Shown piece by piece: positions 23,720 through 31,111 of a stretch of DNA of 46,891 bases (positions are counted from its first letter, which is position 1; every line of letters begins with the position of its first letter). The notes below the pieces were generated by a model. It saw only the letters and a list, made by a program, of their open reading frames with translations, made no database searches and was not told where the DNA came from. The position numbers and the translations under genes are program-made. Source of the DNA: Pseudarthrobacter sp. AL07 (GTDB lineage: Bacteria; Actinomycetota; Actinomycetes; Actinomycetales; Micrococcaceae); NCBI RefSeq assembly GCF_029960665.1, contig NZ_JASBRB010000027.1, positions 1 through 46,891 of the forward strand, in the 5' to 3' direction.

Positions 23720-24493
23720 ATGACCCAGACACCAAAAGTGATGGTTAAGGCAACGAACGTATGGAAGTCCTTCGGGCACAACGAAGTACTCAAAGGCATC
23801 AACCTGGAAGTCAAAGCCGGAGAAGTAACCACCCTTCTCGGCCCTTCAGGATCTGGAAAGTCAACTTTCCTGCGCCTCATCAATCACCTCGACACTGCCT
23901 CAGCGGGGCGCATCACCGTCGACGGCGACCTGGTTGGTTACCGCGAACACAACGGGGCTCTCCACGAACTCCGCCCCCAGTCCATAGCGAAAATGCGCTC
24001 GGAAGTGGGAATGGTATTCCAACAGTTCAACTTGTTCCCGCACATGTCGGTTCTCCAGAACATCATGGAGGCGCCCGTGGGCGTGAAAAAGGAATCGAAG
24101 GCCAGGGTTAGGGAACGCGCCGAACGTCTGCTTGAGCGGGTCGGTCTTGCCGACAAGCGCAACGCCTACCCAGGGTCACTCTCCGGCGGGCAACAACAGC
24201 GCATTGCCATCGCCCGTGCGCTGGCAATGGAACCCAAGCTCATGCTGTTCGACGAACCCACCTCGGCGCTGGATCCCGAACTGGTCGGGGAGGTACTGGA
24301 TGTCATGCATGACCTCGCCTCCACCGGAATGACCATGATCGTTGTGACGCACGAGATGGGTTTTGCACGGGAAGTCGCGGACTCCGTCGTCTTCATGGAC
24401 GGTGGCGTCGTTGTCGAAAGCGGCCGGCCCAAAGATGTCCTAAGCAACCCCCAGGAGGAACGCACCCAAGCCTTCCTCAGCAAAGTCCTCTAA
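23720..24493 (+). CDS. ABC transporter ATP-binding protein, polar amino acid type
   Basis: This 257-residue GlnQ/HisP-type ATPase has Walker [10 protein letters not shown] (about 41-49), Q-loop [11 protein letters not shown], signature L-S-G-G-Q-Q-Q-R, Walker [14 protein letters not shown] and switch H in V-T-H-E-M-G-F-A. It follows the permease by nine bases with a GGAG site. A short insertion ([11 protein letters not shown]) between Walker A and the Q-loop is seen in this subfamily. Confidence 0.95.
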   Translation: MTQTPKVMVKATNVWKSFGHNEVLKGINLEVKAGEVTTLLGPSGSGKSTFLRLINHLDTASAGRITVDGDLVGYREHNGALHELRPQSIAKMRSEVGMVFQQFNLFPHMSVLQNIMEAPVGVKKESKARVRERAERLLERVGLADKRNAYPGSLSGGQQQRIAIARALAMEPKLMLFDEPTSALDPELVGEVLDVMHDLASTGMTMIVVTHEMGFAREVADSVVFMDGGVVVESGRPKDVLSNPQEERTQAFLSKVL

Positions 24494-24526
24494 ACCAGAG
24501 CATTACCACCGCAGAAGGAACCATCA

Positions 24527-25684
24527 ATGAAAATAGCCGTAATCGGAGCGGGAATAATTGGCGTGTCCATCGCCGCCGAGGCAGCTGCCCGTGGGGCTGA
24601 AGTAACCCTGATCGACAAGAACGCCCCGGGCTCTGGGACGTCTTCGACCTCATATGCATGGGTAAACTCGAATGGCAAGGAACCCGTAGGTTACTACGAA
24701 CTCAACCGCGCCGGCCTCGAAGCACACCACCGCCTTGCCGGCACGGGCGCGGACTGGTTCCGACCCACCGGTCACATCGAACTCGCAGCCACGCCTGAGC
24801 ACGCCACCGAACTCCAACACCGATTGGAACGGCTTGTGCAGCTCGGGTACGAAGCAGCAGGCATCAGCAGTTCAACGGCCAACGAACTCGTTCCTGACCT
24901 GATCGTCCCTGAGGACTGCAGCGCTGCTGTTTACTTCCCGCACGAAGCGCACTGCTACCCCACCCTGTACATACGTCACCAGCTCCAGCGGGCCAAACAA
25001 CTCGGCGTCCGTCTGCGCATCGGAGCGAACGTGGAATCCTTCGAAGAGATGACCGACGGCGTGAACGTCAGCCTTAGCGACGGCAGCAGCATCCTTGTAG
25101 ACCACGTGATCAGCGCTGTTGGACGGTGGACAAACGACATCACAGCAGCCGCAGGATTGGGTCCGGTTGTTGCCGAGTACCAAGAGCCGGGCGATGTGAC
25201 CGTCGGCTACCTTGCGGTCACAAACCCCCTGCCCGTAGCCATAGACCGGATGCTCACCAGCCCAAAGCTGAACATCCGCCCCGACGGCGGTGGTCGTTTA
25301 TTGCTGCAAGCACTCGATCTCGATGTGACCGCGACAGTTGGTTCGGTCCCCGCTCTGGAATCGGACTTGGCAAAGGAATTCATCGACAGGCTCCAACACA
25401 TCCTGAAAAACACCGAAAACGCCCAAATCACGGAACTCCATGTCGGAGTCCGAGCAATGCCTGCTGATGGGCAAAGTGTCATCGGCGCCGTCCCTTCCAG
25501 GCCCTGGCTCTACCTCGTTGCTACCCACAGTGGCGTGACCCTGGCCCCGTTCCTGGGATCGGCAGTCGCTGCGGAAGTGTTTGACGAGCCCGAGCCGCTG
25601 TTCGATAGTTTCCGGCCCACCAGGCTGCTGGACAGCTACCCCCACCAGGTTCTGGCCGCGCCCCGCCAGCCCGGGCAACAGTAA
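24527..25684 (+). CDS. FAD-dependent oxidoreductase, D-amino acid oxidase/dehydrogenase family
   Basis: This 385-residue DAO-family flavoenzyme begins with the dinucleotide-binding motif G-A-G-I-I-G-V-S (residues 7-14) and E/D-type ribose residue D31. The C-terminal FAD-contacting segment is V-G-V-R-A-M-P-A-D-G-Q-S-V-I-G and T-H-S-G-V-T-L-A-P. It oxidises an amine or amino acid C-N bond to an imine. Operon partners (amino acid importer) and divergent ridA fit uptake and oxidation of a specific amino acid, D-amino acid or opine. The exact substrate cannot be read. A 12-bp-stem hairpin follows its stop. Confidence 0.87.
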   Translation: MKIAVIGAGIIGVSIAAEAAARGAEVTLIDKNAPGSGTSSTSYAWVNSNGKEPVGYYELNRAGLEAHHRLAGTGADWFRPTGHIELAATPEHATELQHRLERLVQLGYEAAGISSSTANELVPDLIVPEDCSAAVYFPHEAHCYPTLYIRHQLQRAKQLGVRLRIGANVESFEEMTDGVNVSLSDGSSILVDHVISAVGRWTNDITAAAGLGPVVAEYQEPGDVTVGYLAVTNPLPVAIDRMLTSPKLNIRPDGGGRLLLQALDLDVTATVGSVPALESDLAKEFIDRLQHILKNTENAQITELHVGVRAMPADGQSVIGAVPSRPWLYLVATHSGVTLAPFLGSAVAAEVFDEPEPLFDSFRPTRLLDSYPHQVLAAPRQPGQQ

Positions 25685-25732
25685 TCGATAAATCCACGCT
25701 CCAGGAACACCTAGGATCGTGACTAGATAAGT

Positions 25733-25765
25733 GGTGGCGGGTCCCGGCTGGACGGACCCGCCACC
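25733..25765 (+). terminator. Hairpin between oxidase gene and gntR
   Basis: Perfect 12-nt arms GGTGGCGGGTCC (25733-25744) and GGACCCGCCACC (25754-25765) flank a 9-base loop. No T-tract follows. It ends 23 bases before the gntR start, so it could terminate the ABC-oxidase transcript, lower gntR expression, or protect the mRNA end. Confidence 0.65.
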
Positions 25766-25788
25766 GCCGAAGACAGTAGGAGCACCCT

Positions 25789-26460
25789 GTGAACAAAATC
25801 CGACGTATGACCGCAACTGAGCTGAGCACCGCGGCGCTTCGGCAGCAGATCCTGACCCGCGAAATACTCCCGGGAACGCGGGTCACGGAAGATGCCGTGG
25901 CAACTGAACTCGGCGTTTCGCGTGCCACTGTCCGCCAAGCCTTGAACTCCCTGGAGCTAGAAGGGCTACTCGTTCGCAATCCTGCCTCCCGGGTCCTGGA
26001 AGTCCTCACCCTCGACCCCGAGGACGTTAGGGAGATTTACCAAGCACGCCGCGTCCTTGAACTAGCTGGCGTGAAGGCTGCCGACGGCGCTCCAGAGGAA
26101 GCACTCCTTCAACTCAAAGACGCCATTGCCCAAATGAAGGACGCCGTGACCAACGGTGACGTGGTCGGGTTCGTTGAAGCCGACAAGCTCAGCCATGTAA
26201 CAACCGTCAGCTTCCTCAAATCCCGCATACTCTCTGAGACGCACGCTTCGCTCATGAGACGCCTCCGGCTCGCCATGACACACCAGGAAGCTGACGAGAA
26301 CGTCATGGGCGACGAACTGCACGAACATCAGGAATTCTGTGACCTGGTTCTGGCCGGAAAGATCGATGAGGCCCAAAAGAACCTCAATGACCGACTGAAC
26401 GTTGCAGAACGACAAATGCTCAAGAGCCTAATTGCTCCCCCCATCCACGCTCCTGAATAA
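25789..26460 (+). CDS. GntR family regulator, FCD type
   Basis: This 223-residue regulator has a winged HTH at about 8-70 (T-E-D-A-V-A-T-E-L-G-V-S-R-A-T-V-R-Q-A-L-N-S-L-E) and an FCD domain at about 85-210 with D-V-R-E-I-Y-Q-A-R-R and later E-H-Q-E-F. The start is GTG 25789 with TAGGAG seven bases upstream; M7 is an alternative. As last gene behind the importer and oxidase, it probably represses them and ridA through the GTCTGACA dyads at 21815-21846, with the transported compound as inducer. Confidence 0.88.
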   Translation: MNKIRRMTATELSTAALRQQILTREILPGTRVTEDAVATELGVSRATVRQALNSLELEGLLVRNPASRVLEVLTLDPEDVREIYQARRVLELAGVKAADGAPEEALLQLKDAIAQMKDAVTNGDVVGFVEADKLSHVTTVSFLKSRILSETHASLMRRLRLAMTHQEADENVMGDELHEHQEFCDLVLAGKIDEAQKNLNDRLNVAERQMLKSLIAPPIHAPE

Positions 26461-26544
26461 AGGAAGCCTCGGTAGGCCGCGGCGGGGTAGCGGACGTCGC
26501 GGACCGGCTGGGATCGGCGTACCGGCCGGCACAATGGAGATCTT

Positions 26545-27051
26545 AGGCAGTCCCTGAATGTGGTGGCGATGTTCAGCGGCAGGTTCTTGCTCAGCTCGCC
26601 CAGTTCCGGGTTCGCGAACAGTTGGGCCAGCATGAGATAGAAGAAGTCAACGGCGACGGCCGCCAGATTGGACAGCACAATGATGGTGGCCGCAATCAGC
26701 CCCCAGCCCTCCATCCAACCGATCCACGGACCAAAGACGCGCGATGCCCACGTGAACGAGGTGCCGGCGTCGGGCATGGCATTGTTCAGTTCCCGGTAGC
26801 CGAACGCCACCAGAATCATTGGGATAAAGCCCACCAGGAAGATCGCCGGCAGCTGAACCCCCACCTCCGATACCGTTGGCCCCAGCGCCGCGGGCTGCGT
26901 GTATGCAGGCGCGATACAGGAAACCCCGATCACGACGGCGCCCACCAGCCCCACCGCGCCGGCGTTCAGGCCCTTCCCGCTCAGGCCCTTTTCAGCCAGG
27001 CCATTTGTCCACGCCGCTGGCTGTCTGTACTGTCACTTCTTTGGGAACCAT
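26545..27051 (-). pseudogene. Broken APC family amino acid/polyamine permease
   Basis: The reading starts at ATG 27051 (V-P-K-E-V-T-V-Q-T-A-S-G-V-D). It shifts by one base in a run of three A on the minus strand (about 27005-27010) and continues N-G-L-A-E-K-G-L-S-G-K-G-L-N-A-G-A-V-G-L-V-G, which is the APC permease N-terminus. Helices TM1-4 follow, including V-I-G-V-S-C-I-A-P-A-Y-T and P-D-A-G-T-S-F-T-W-A-S-R. Homology stops at P-L-N-I-A-T-T near 26560, with about 300 residues missing. Its place right after putrescine oxidase suggests it was the putrescine importer. Confidence 0.82.
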
Positions 27052-27106
27052 GGCCTGGCCTCTCGTAGTTCATTCGACGCTGAATGGATTGGAGCCGGTG
27101 CTGCTG

Positions 27107-28528
27107 TCAGTCGACAGCGGCCATATGTTCTGCACCGGATGCGCCCGCATTGGCTGCAACACCCGCCGCCGCAGCGATGCGCGCCGCCGTACGCCGGCCC
27201 ATGCAGACGGCCCCGTCAACATGCTGGTAGCCCTCCGCTGCGAGGTCTGAGGAGCACCAGTAGATCGGGCCCACGGGGGTGTGCTGGTCCTTGCCGTAAC
27301 GGTGCAGGCCGCCCAGATCGTAGCTGGCTGCGTACGCGCCCCGGGTCCATTCTTCGGAGCCCCAGTCGGATTCGTAGTAGACCTCTGGTGCCAGGGCCTT
27401 ATCCCCCAGGAAGCCGGCAATGGACTCCAAGACCACGCGCTTCCGTTCGGCGGCACTCAACTCGAAGACGGCGTCGGCCTTTTCGTCCGAGATGAAGCCC
27501 ACCAGCGTTCCGCGCAAATCAGCGTGGTTCGTGTTGTCGTAGACCTCCTGGACCAGCGACCCGGCACCGAAGCCAGTGCCGGAGAGTCCGTCTTCACGCC
27601 AGAACGGCGTGCTGTAGACGGCGTGGACCTTGATCACCAGGCCCAGTGACTGGTGCTGGTGCATCTGCTGCTGGCGCCGCGGAAGCGGCGGGTCAAAGGA
27701 GACACGCGAGTAGAGGTTCGGCGGCACGGCCATGATCACAAAGCGCGCATTCACGGTGGCACGCTCCGAAACGACACTGACGTGGTGCCCGTCTTCGCCG
27801 TCATCCCCCCAGTGGACGGTGCGCACCGGACTGTTAAGTACGACGTCGGCACCCAGTTCCGCTGCCTGCAGCAGGGACACCTGCTGCATCCCGCCGATGA
27901 CCCGCTTGTCCAGGATGAAGCCCTCATCCGTGAGGTGGCTGAAGGACCCGGCGGAGGCTGCCATCAGCACCGCCTGCAGCGCCGAGAAGGCATGTGCCGG
28001 CTTGGTGAGCATGCCGCCCGCAATGAACAGGCCAATGTTGTTGCACGCCTCCTCGTCGGACGAATTGGCGCGCAGCCAGTGGTGGAAGGAAATGGTGTCC
28101 AGTTCACGGGCCTTGGGGTGCGCCCAGGGTTCGGTGGCGCCGATTTCCGCGGCGAGGACGTCCAGAATGCCGATCAGCTTGTCCATTTCCGCCCCGGTGG
28201 CTCCACTGACCGGGAAGGAATCGCCGGTGTAGCGGGTCTTCGTGCCGTCGGCACCGACATAGACGGATTCGCCCTCACGGTAGCGGGAGTATGTCTTCAG
28301 GCCGAGCTCGTCCAGAAGCTCCAGCAGTGCAGTCTGGTCCGGGGAGACCCACTGGCCACCGATTTCCAACATGGCCCCGTCAATGGTGGCGGTCCATGTC
28401 CGGCCGCCCACGCGGTCCCGTGCTTCCAGCACTGCCACGCTGAGGCCGGCCTTCTTCAGCTCGCGGGCAGCGGTGAGCCCGGACGGTCCCGCGCCGACGA
28501 TTACAACGTCGCGGTCAAGATTCAGCAT
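27107..28528 (-). CDS. puo: Putrescine oxidase (flavin monoamine oxidase family)
   Basis: This 473-residue FAD amine oxidase is closely similar along its whole length, from memory, to the putrescine oxidases of Rhodococcus and Kocuria (EC 1.4.3.10). It converts putrescine to 4-aminobutanal, ammonia and hydrogen peroxide. Motifs include G-A-G-P-S-G-L-T-A-A (12-21), E-A-R-D-R-V-G-G-R-T-W, L-E-I-G-G-Q-W-V-S-P, R-R-Q-Q-Q-M-H-Q-H-Q-S-L-G and S-D-W-G-S-E-E-W-T-R-G-A-Y. The C-terminus has A-E-G-Y-Q-H-V-D-G-A-V. A 35-bp palindrome lies 32 bases upstream of the start, and a TetR gene is divergent. The adjacent permease is broken, so substrate must come from another transporter or from internal polyamine turnover. 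Confidence 0.93.
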   Translation of the reverse strand: MLNLDRDVVIVGAGPSGLTAARELKKAGLSVAVLEARDRVGGRTWTATIDGAMLEIGGQWVSPDQTALLELLDELGLKTYSRYREGESVYVGADGTKTRYTGDSFPVSGATGAEMDKLIGILDVLAAEIGATEPWAHPKARELDTISFHHWLRANSSDEEACNNIGLFIAGGMLTKPAHAFSALQAVLMAASAGSFSHLTDEGFILDKRVIGGMQQVSLLQAAELGADVVLNSPVRTVHWGDDGEDGHHVSVVSERATVNARFVIMAVPPNLYSRVSFDPPLPRRQQQMHQHQSLGLVIKVHAVYSTPFWREDGLSGTGFGAGSLVQEVYDNTNHADLRGTLVGFISDEKADAVFELSAAERKRVVLESIAGFLGDKALAPEVYYESDWGSEEWTRGAYAASYDLGGLHRYGKDQHTPVGPIYWCSSDLAAEGYQHVDGAVCMGRRTAARIAAAAGVAANAGASGAEHMAAVD

Positions 28529-28559
28529 GATGTCCTCTCTGTGGCCACTTGAGTGACGC

Positions 28560-28594
28560 GTACTACTAAATGAATATCATTCATTTAGTAGTAC
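28560..28594. promoter_or_regulatory. Perfect 35-bp palindromic operator between puo and tetR
   Basis: Perfect 16-nt arms GTACTACTAAATGAAT (28560-28575) and its reverse complement (28579-28594) are separated by three bases. The site is AT-rich in a GC-rich genome and lies between divergent puo and tetR genes. It is very likely the TetR-family repressor's operator; its length could hold two dimers. Confidence 0.85.
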
Positions 28595-28669
28595 TGTAGC
28601 TGTTGCGCGGCCCGCGAGGAAGCGACCGGTGGAATAATGCTGGGGATACTGCCCGCAGAAAGGCCAGCA

Positions 28670-29374
28670 ATGCCGGCGTCACCAGCCAAGTCACCCAGCA
28701 TCAAGGAGCACGACCCCGCACCGAAAACCGGTGCGTCGCGGCGTCGCGCGGGGCGGCCGGCCGCCGCCGTCCTGGACCTCGCGGGCATCACCGCTGCAGC
28801 CCTGCGGCTCATCGGCAAGAACGGCTACGACGGCCTCACCATGGCCGCACTGGCCCGCTCACTGCACGTGGCGCCGTCGGCCCTCTATAACCACGTGGAA
28901 TCCAAGCGGGACGTGCTCCTGCTCGTGGAAGACCACCTCGCTGCCCTGGTGGACGTGACTGCGTTCGCCGCAGAGCCCTGGGAGTCGGCAGTGCGGAAAT
29001 GGGCCTGGAGTTACCGGGATGTCTTCGCGGAACACACGCCCTTGATTCCCGTCATCGCAGTACTTCCCGTGACGGACGCACCCCAGACCCTCGCCATGTA
29101 TGAGACCGTCAGCGCCGGATTCCGGACAGCCGGATTCCCGGCGGAGCGGATCGTGTCCGCCATCGTGGCCCTGGAATCATTCATCTTCGGATCCGCTTAC
29201 GACGTCACCGCCCCCGCCGACATTTTCGAATCCGGCCGGATGGCCGAATCGACGCCGAGCTTCACGGGAGCAGTCCGGAGCCTCGCCGCGCAGGGGCACG
29301 AGAAACCTGCGGACGAGGCGTTCAGCCTGGGGCTTGAGGCCCTTATCGTGGGCTTCGGGGCGTTAAGGAAGTAG
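28670..29374 (+). CDS. TetR family regulator, probable puo repressor
   Basis: This 234-residue regulator starts at ATG 28670 (GAAAGG upstream); ATG 28637 would add 11 residues. A disordered basic leader of 35 residues is followed by the TetR HTH at about 40-85 (L-T-M-A-A-L-A-R-S-L-H-V-A-P-S-A-L-Y-N-H-V-E-S-K-R-D-V-L) and a TetR C-terminal-type ligand domain. It is divergent from putrescine oxidase across a long palindrome, so control of puo by polyamine or aldehyde is probable. Confidence 0.87.
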   Translation: MPASPAKSPSIKEHDPAPKTGASRRRAGRPAAAVLDLAGITAAALRLIGKNGYDGLTMAALARSLHVAPSALYNHVESKRDVLLLVEDHLAALVDVTAFAAEPWESAVRKWAWSYRDVFAEHTPLIPVIAVLPVTDAPQTLAMYETVSAGFRTAGFPAERIVSAIVALESFIFGSAYDVTAPADIFESGRMAESTPSFTGAVRSLAAQGHEKPADEAFSLGLEALIVGFGALRK

Positions 29375-29430
29375 AACCGCTGCCACCCGGCACGAATCCC
29401 GGGACTTCGCCCGTGTTGGAGCTTAGACGC

Positions 29431-29464
29431 AGAAAAGCCCCGATCCTGAGACCGGGGCTTTTCT
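29431..29464 (-). terminator. Rho-independent terminator downstream of tRNA-Leu
   Basis: A perfect 12-bp stem (AGAAAAGCCCCG with CGGGGCTTTTCT) and a 10-base loop lie 10 bases past the tRNA 3' end. Read on the minus strand, the stem ends in a T-run, as expected for termination of the tRNA transcript. It also lies downstream of the plus-strand tetR gene and could work in both directions. Confidence 0.85.
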
Positions 29465-29473
29465 GGATTTGCG

Positions 29474-29556
29474 TGCGCGAGGGGGGATTTGAACCCCCAC
29501 GCCCTTTCGGACACTGGCACCTGAAGCCAGCGCGTCTGCCGTTCCGCCACTCGCGC
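29474..29556 (-). tRNA. tRNA-Leu (anticodon CAG)
   Basis: This 83-nt class II tRNA on the minus strand has acceptor stem GCGCGAG/CTCGCGC with discriminator A. The D-arm contains GGCGGAACGGCAGA and the anticodon stem-loop is CTGGC-TTCAGGT-GCCAG, giving CAG (reads CUG). A variable arm (TGTCC...GGGCG) and the T-arm with GTTCAAATC complete it. CCA is not encoded. A Leu tRNA next to fhaA is the usual actinobacterial arrangement. Confidence 0.96.
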
Positions 29557-29886
29557 GCAACTTCTTTTCCATGAATCACGGCCGGTTTCCCGGATCCGCA
29601 ACCGTGTAAAAGCAGCGAGATCAAGCATAACGGACATCGGCGGCAAAACACCAATTGAGCTCCGGACGCGGTCAAATTCCCCTCCGGGAGCGCGCCTTCC
29701 GGGGTCCCGGAACGGGCTTTTCCAGCGGCCCGGCCGTTGCGGATTAAGGTCATTTACAGGCCTGCCCAGTAGTATCTGATGTAGTAGTGCCTGCCACTGC
29801 CAGGCAGGCCACTGGGTTCTGAACTGCGTTGTTGGTCGAGTTCCGGAACGAAAACTGCCCCGCAGCAGGGGGGAAAGGAGAAGACC

Positions 29887-30630
29887 ATGGGATTGCTGGA
29901 CAAGGTCGAGCGCGGTATTGAAAAGGCCGTCCGCGGTGTCTTCTCCACCGGTTCGCGCGCCCAGGTGGAACCTGTGGAAATCGCCAGCCGCCTCCGCCGC
30001 GAGGTGGACAACAAAGCCCTCACGATCGCCGCCGGCCGCACGCTGGCCCCGAACGTCTTCGACGTCCAGCTCAGTGATGGCGACTTCACAAGGGCGCAGG
30101 AATGGGGCACACCACTCGCCGAAGAACTCTGCGACGTCGTCATCAACCACGTCCGCAGCCAGGGCTACACCCTGCAGGGCTCGGTACGGATCTCCTTCCG
30201 CCGGTCCGAGGAGCTGCGCGCCGGCGACTTCGAGATCATCTCCTCCACCGAGAAGTCCAAAGCCGGCCCCGGCGTCGCGCCGGCCAGGCCCAACCTGCCG
30301 GCGGCCCCCGGCCGCCCGCCCCTGCGGCTGCAGCCCGTTCTGGACATCGACGGCCAGCGCTACTCCCTCAATGCCCCATCCATCGTCCTGGGCCGGTCTT
30401 CCGAGGCTGACATCCTGGTTGACGACACCGGCGTCTCTCGCCGCCACCTCGAGATCCGCACCACCAACGGTGTCACCAGCGCCGTGGACCTCGGCTCCAC
30501 TAACGGCAGCTACGTCAATGGCCATAAGCTGGCAGACAGCACCGAATTGACCGACGGCTCCACCATCACGATGGGACGGACTAAGATCATCTTTCGCCTG
30601 CTTCCCGCCAACCCTGGGGGCCGCCCGTGA
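29887..30630 (+). CDS. fhaA: FHA domain protein FhaA (DUF3662-FHA)
   Basis: This 247-residue protein has an N-terminal DUF3662 domain (about 1-118; M-G-L-L-D-K-V-E-R-G-I-E-K-A-V-R-G-V-F) followed by a linker and a C-terminal FHA phosphothreonine-binding domain (about 152-240). FHA residues are visible as L-G-R-S-S-E-A-D-I, S-R-R-H and D-L-G-S-T-N-G-S-Y-V-N-G. In mycobacteria FhaA is a PknB substrate that binds MviN and restrains peptidoglycan precursor export. It heads the fhaA-fhaB-pstP-rodA-pbpA-pknA-pknB operon. GGAAAGGAG precedes the ATG. Confidence 0.95.
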   Translation: MGLLDKVERGIEKAVRGVFSTGSRAQVEPVEIASRLRREVDNKALTIAAGRTLAPNVFDVQLSDGDFTRAQEWGTPLAEELCDVVINHVRSQGYTLQGSVRISFRRSEELRAGDFEIISSTEKSKAGPGVAPARPNLPAAPGRPPLRLQPVLDIDGQRYSLNAPSIVLGRSSEADILVDDTGVSRRHLEIRTTNGVTSAVDLGSTNGSYVNGHKLADSTELTDGSTITMGRTKIIFRLLPANPGGRP

Positions 30631-31109
30631 GCGACCTGACCATCACTGCGCTGCGGTTTGGCTTCCTGATCCTGCTTTGGGTCCTCATCTTCAGCATAGT
30701 TTCGGCCATGCGCCGGGACCTGATGGTGGGCCGCAAAGCTGCCGCCGGCACTCCGACCGCCCGGCAGGTCCGCAAGAATCCGGATCTGGCCGAGGCTCCG
30801 CCGCAGACCCTCAAGCAGCAGGCCCACCAACTGGTGGTCACCGAAGGCCCGCTCAAGGGAACCACCATCCCCTTGGCCGCCAGCCCCATCCTGTTGGGCC
30901 GCGCGCAGGAAGCCACGCTGATTCTCGAGGACGACTACGCCTCTGGCCGCCACGCGCGGCTTTTCCCGCAGGGCAGCCGCTGGTTTATCGAGGACCTGGG
31001 CTCCACCAACGGCACTTACCTGGCCGACCAGCAACTTACCCGGGCCCTGCCCGTTGAACTTGGCGTACCCGTGAGAATCGGCAAGACGGTCATCGAATTG
31101 AGGCCATAG
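30627..31109 (+). CDS. fhaB: FHA domain protein FhaB (FipA-like)
   Basis: This 160-residue protein has one N-terminal transmembrane helix (about 8-27) and a cytoplasmic FHA domain (about 70-155) with L-L-G-R-A-Q-E-A-T, S-G-R-H-A-R and E-D-L-G-S-T-N-G-T-Y-L. The mycobacterial counterpart (FipA) links FtsZ and FtsQ and is phosphorylated by PknA. GTG at 30627 overlaps the fhaA stop by four bases (GTGA). Confidence 0.94.
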   Translation: MSDLTITALRFGFLILLWVLIFSIVSAMRRDLMVGRKAAAGTPTARQVRKNPDLAEAPPQTLKQQAHQLVVTEGPLKGTTIPLAASPILLGRAQEATLILEDDYASGRHARLFPQGSRWFIEDLGSTNGTYLADQQLTRALPVELGVPVRIGKTVIELRP

Positions 31110-31111
31110 CA

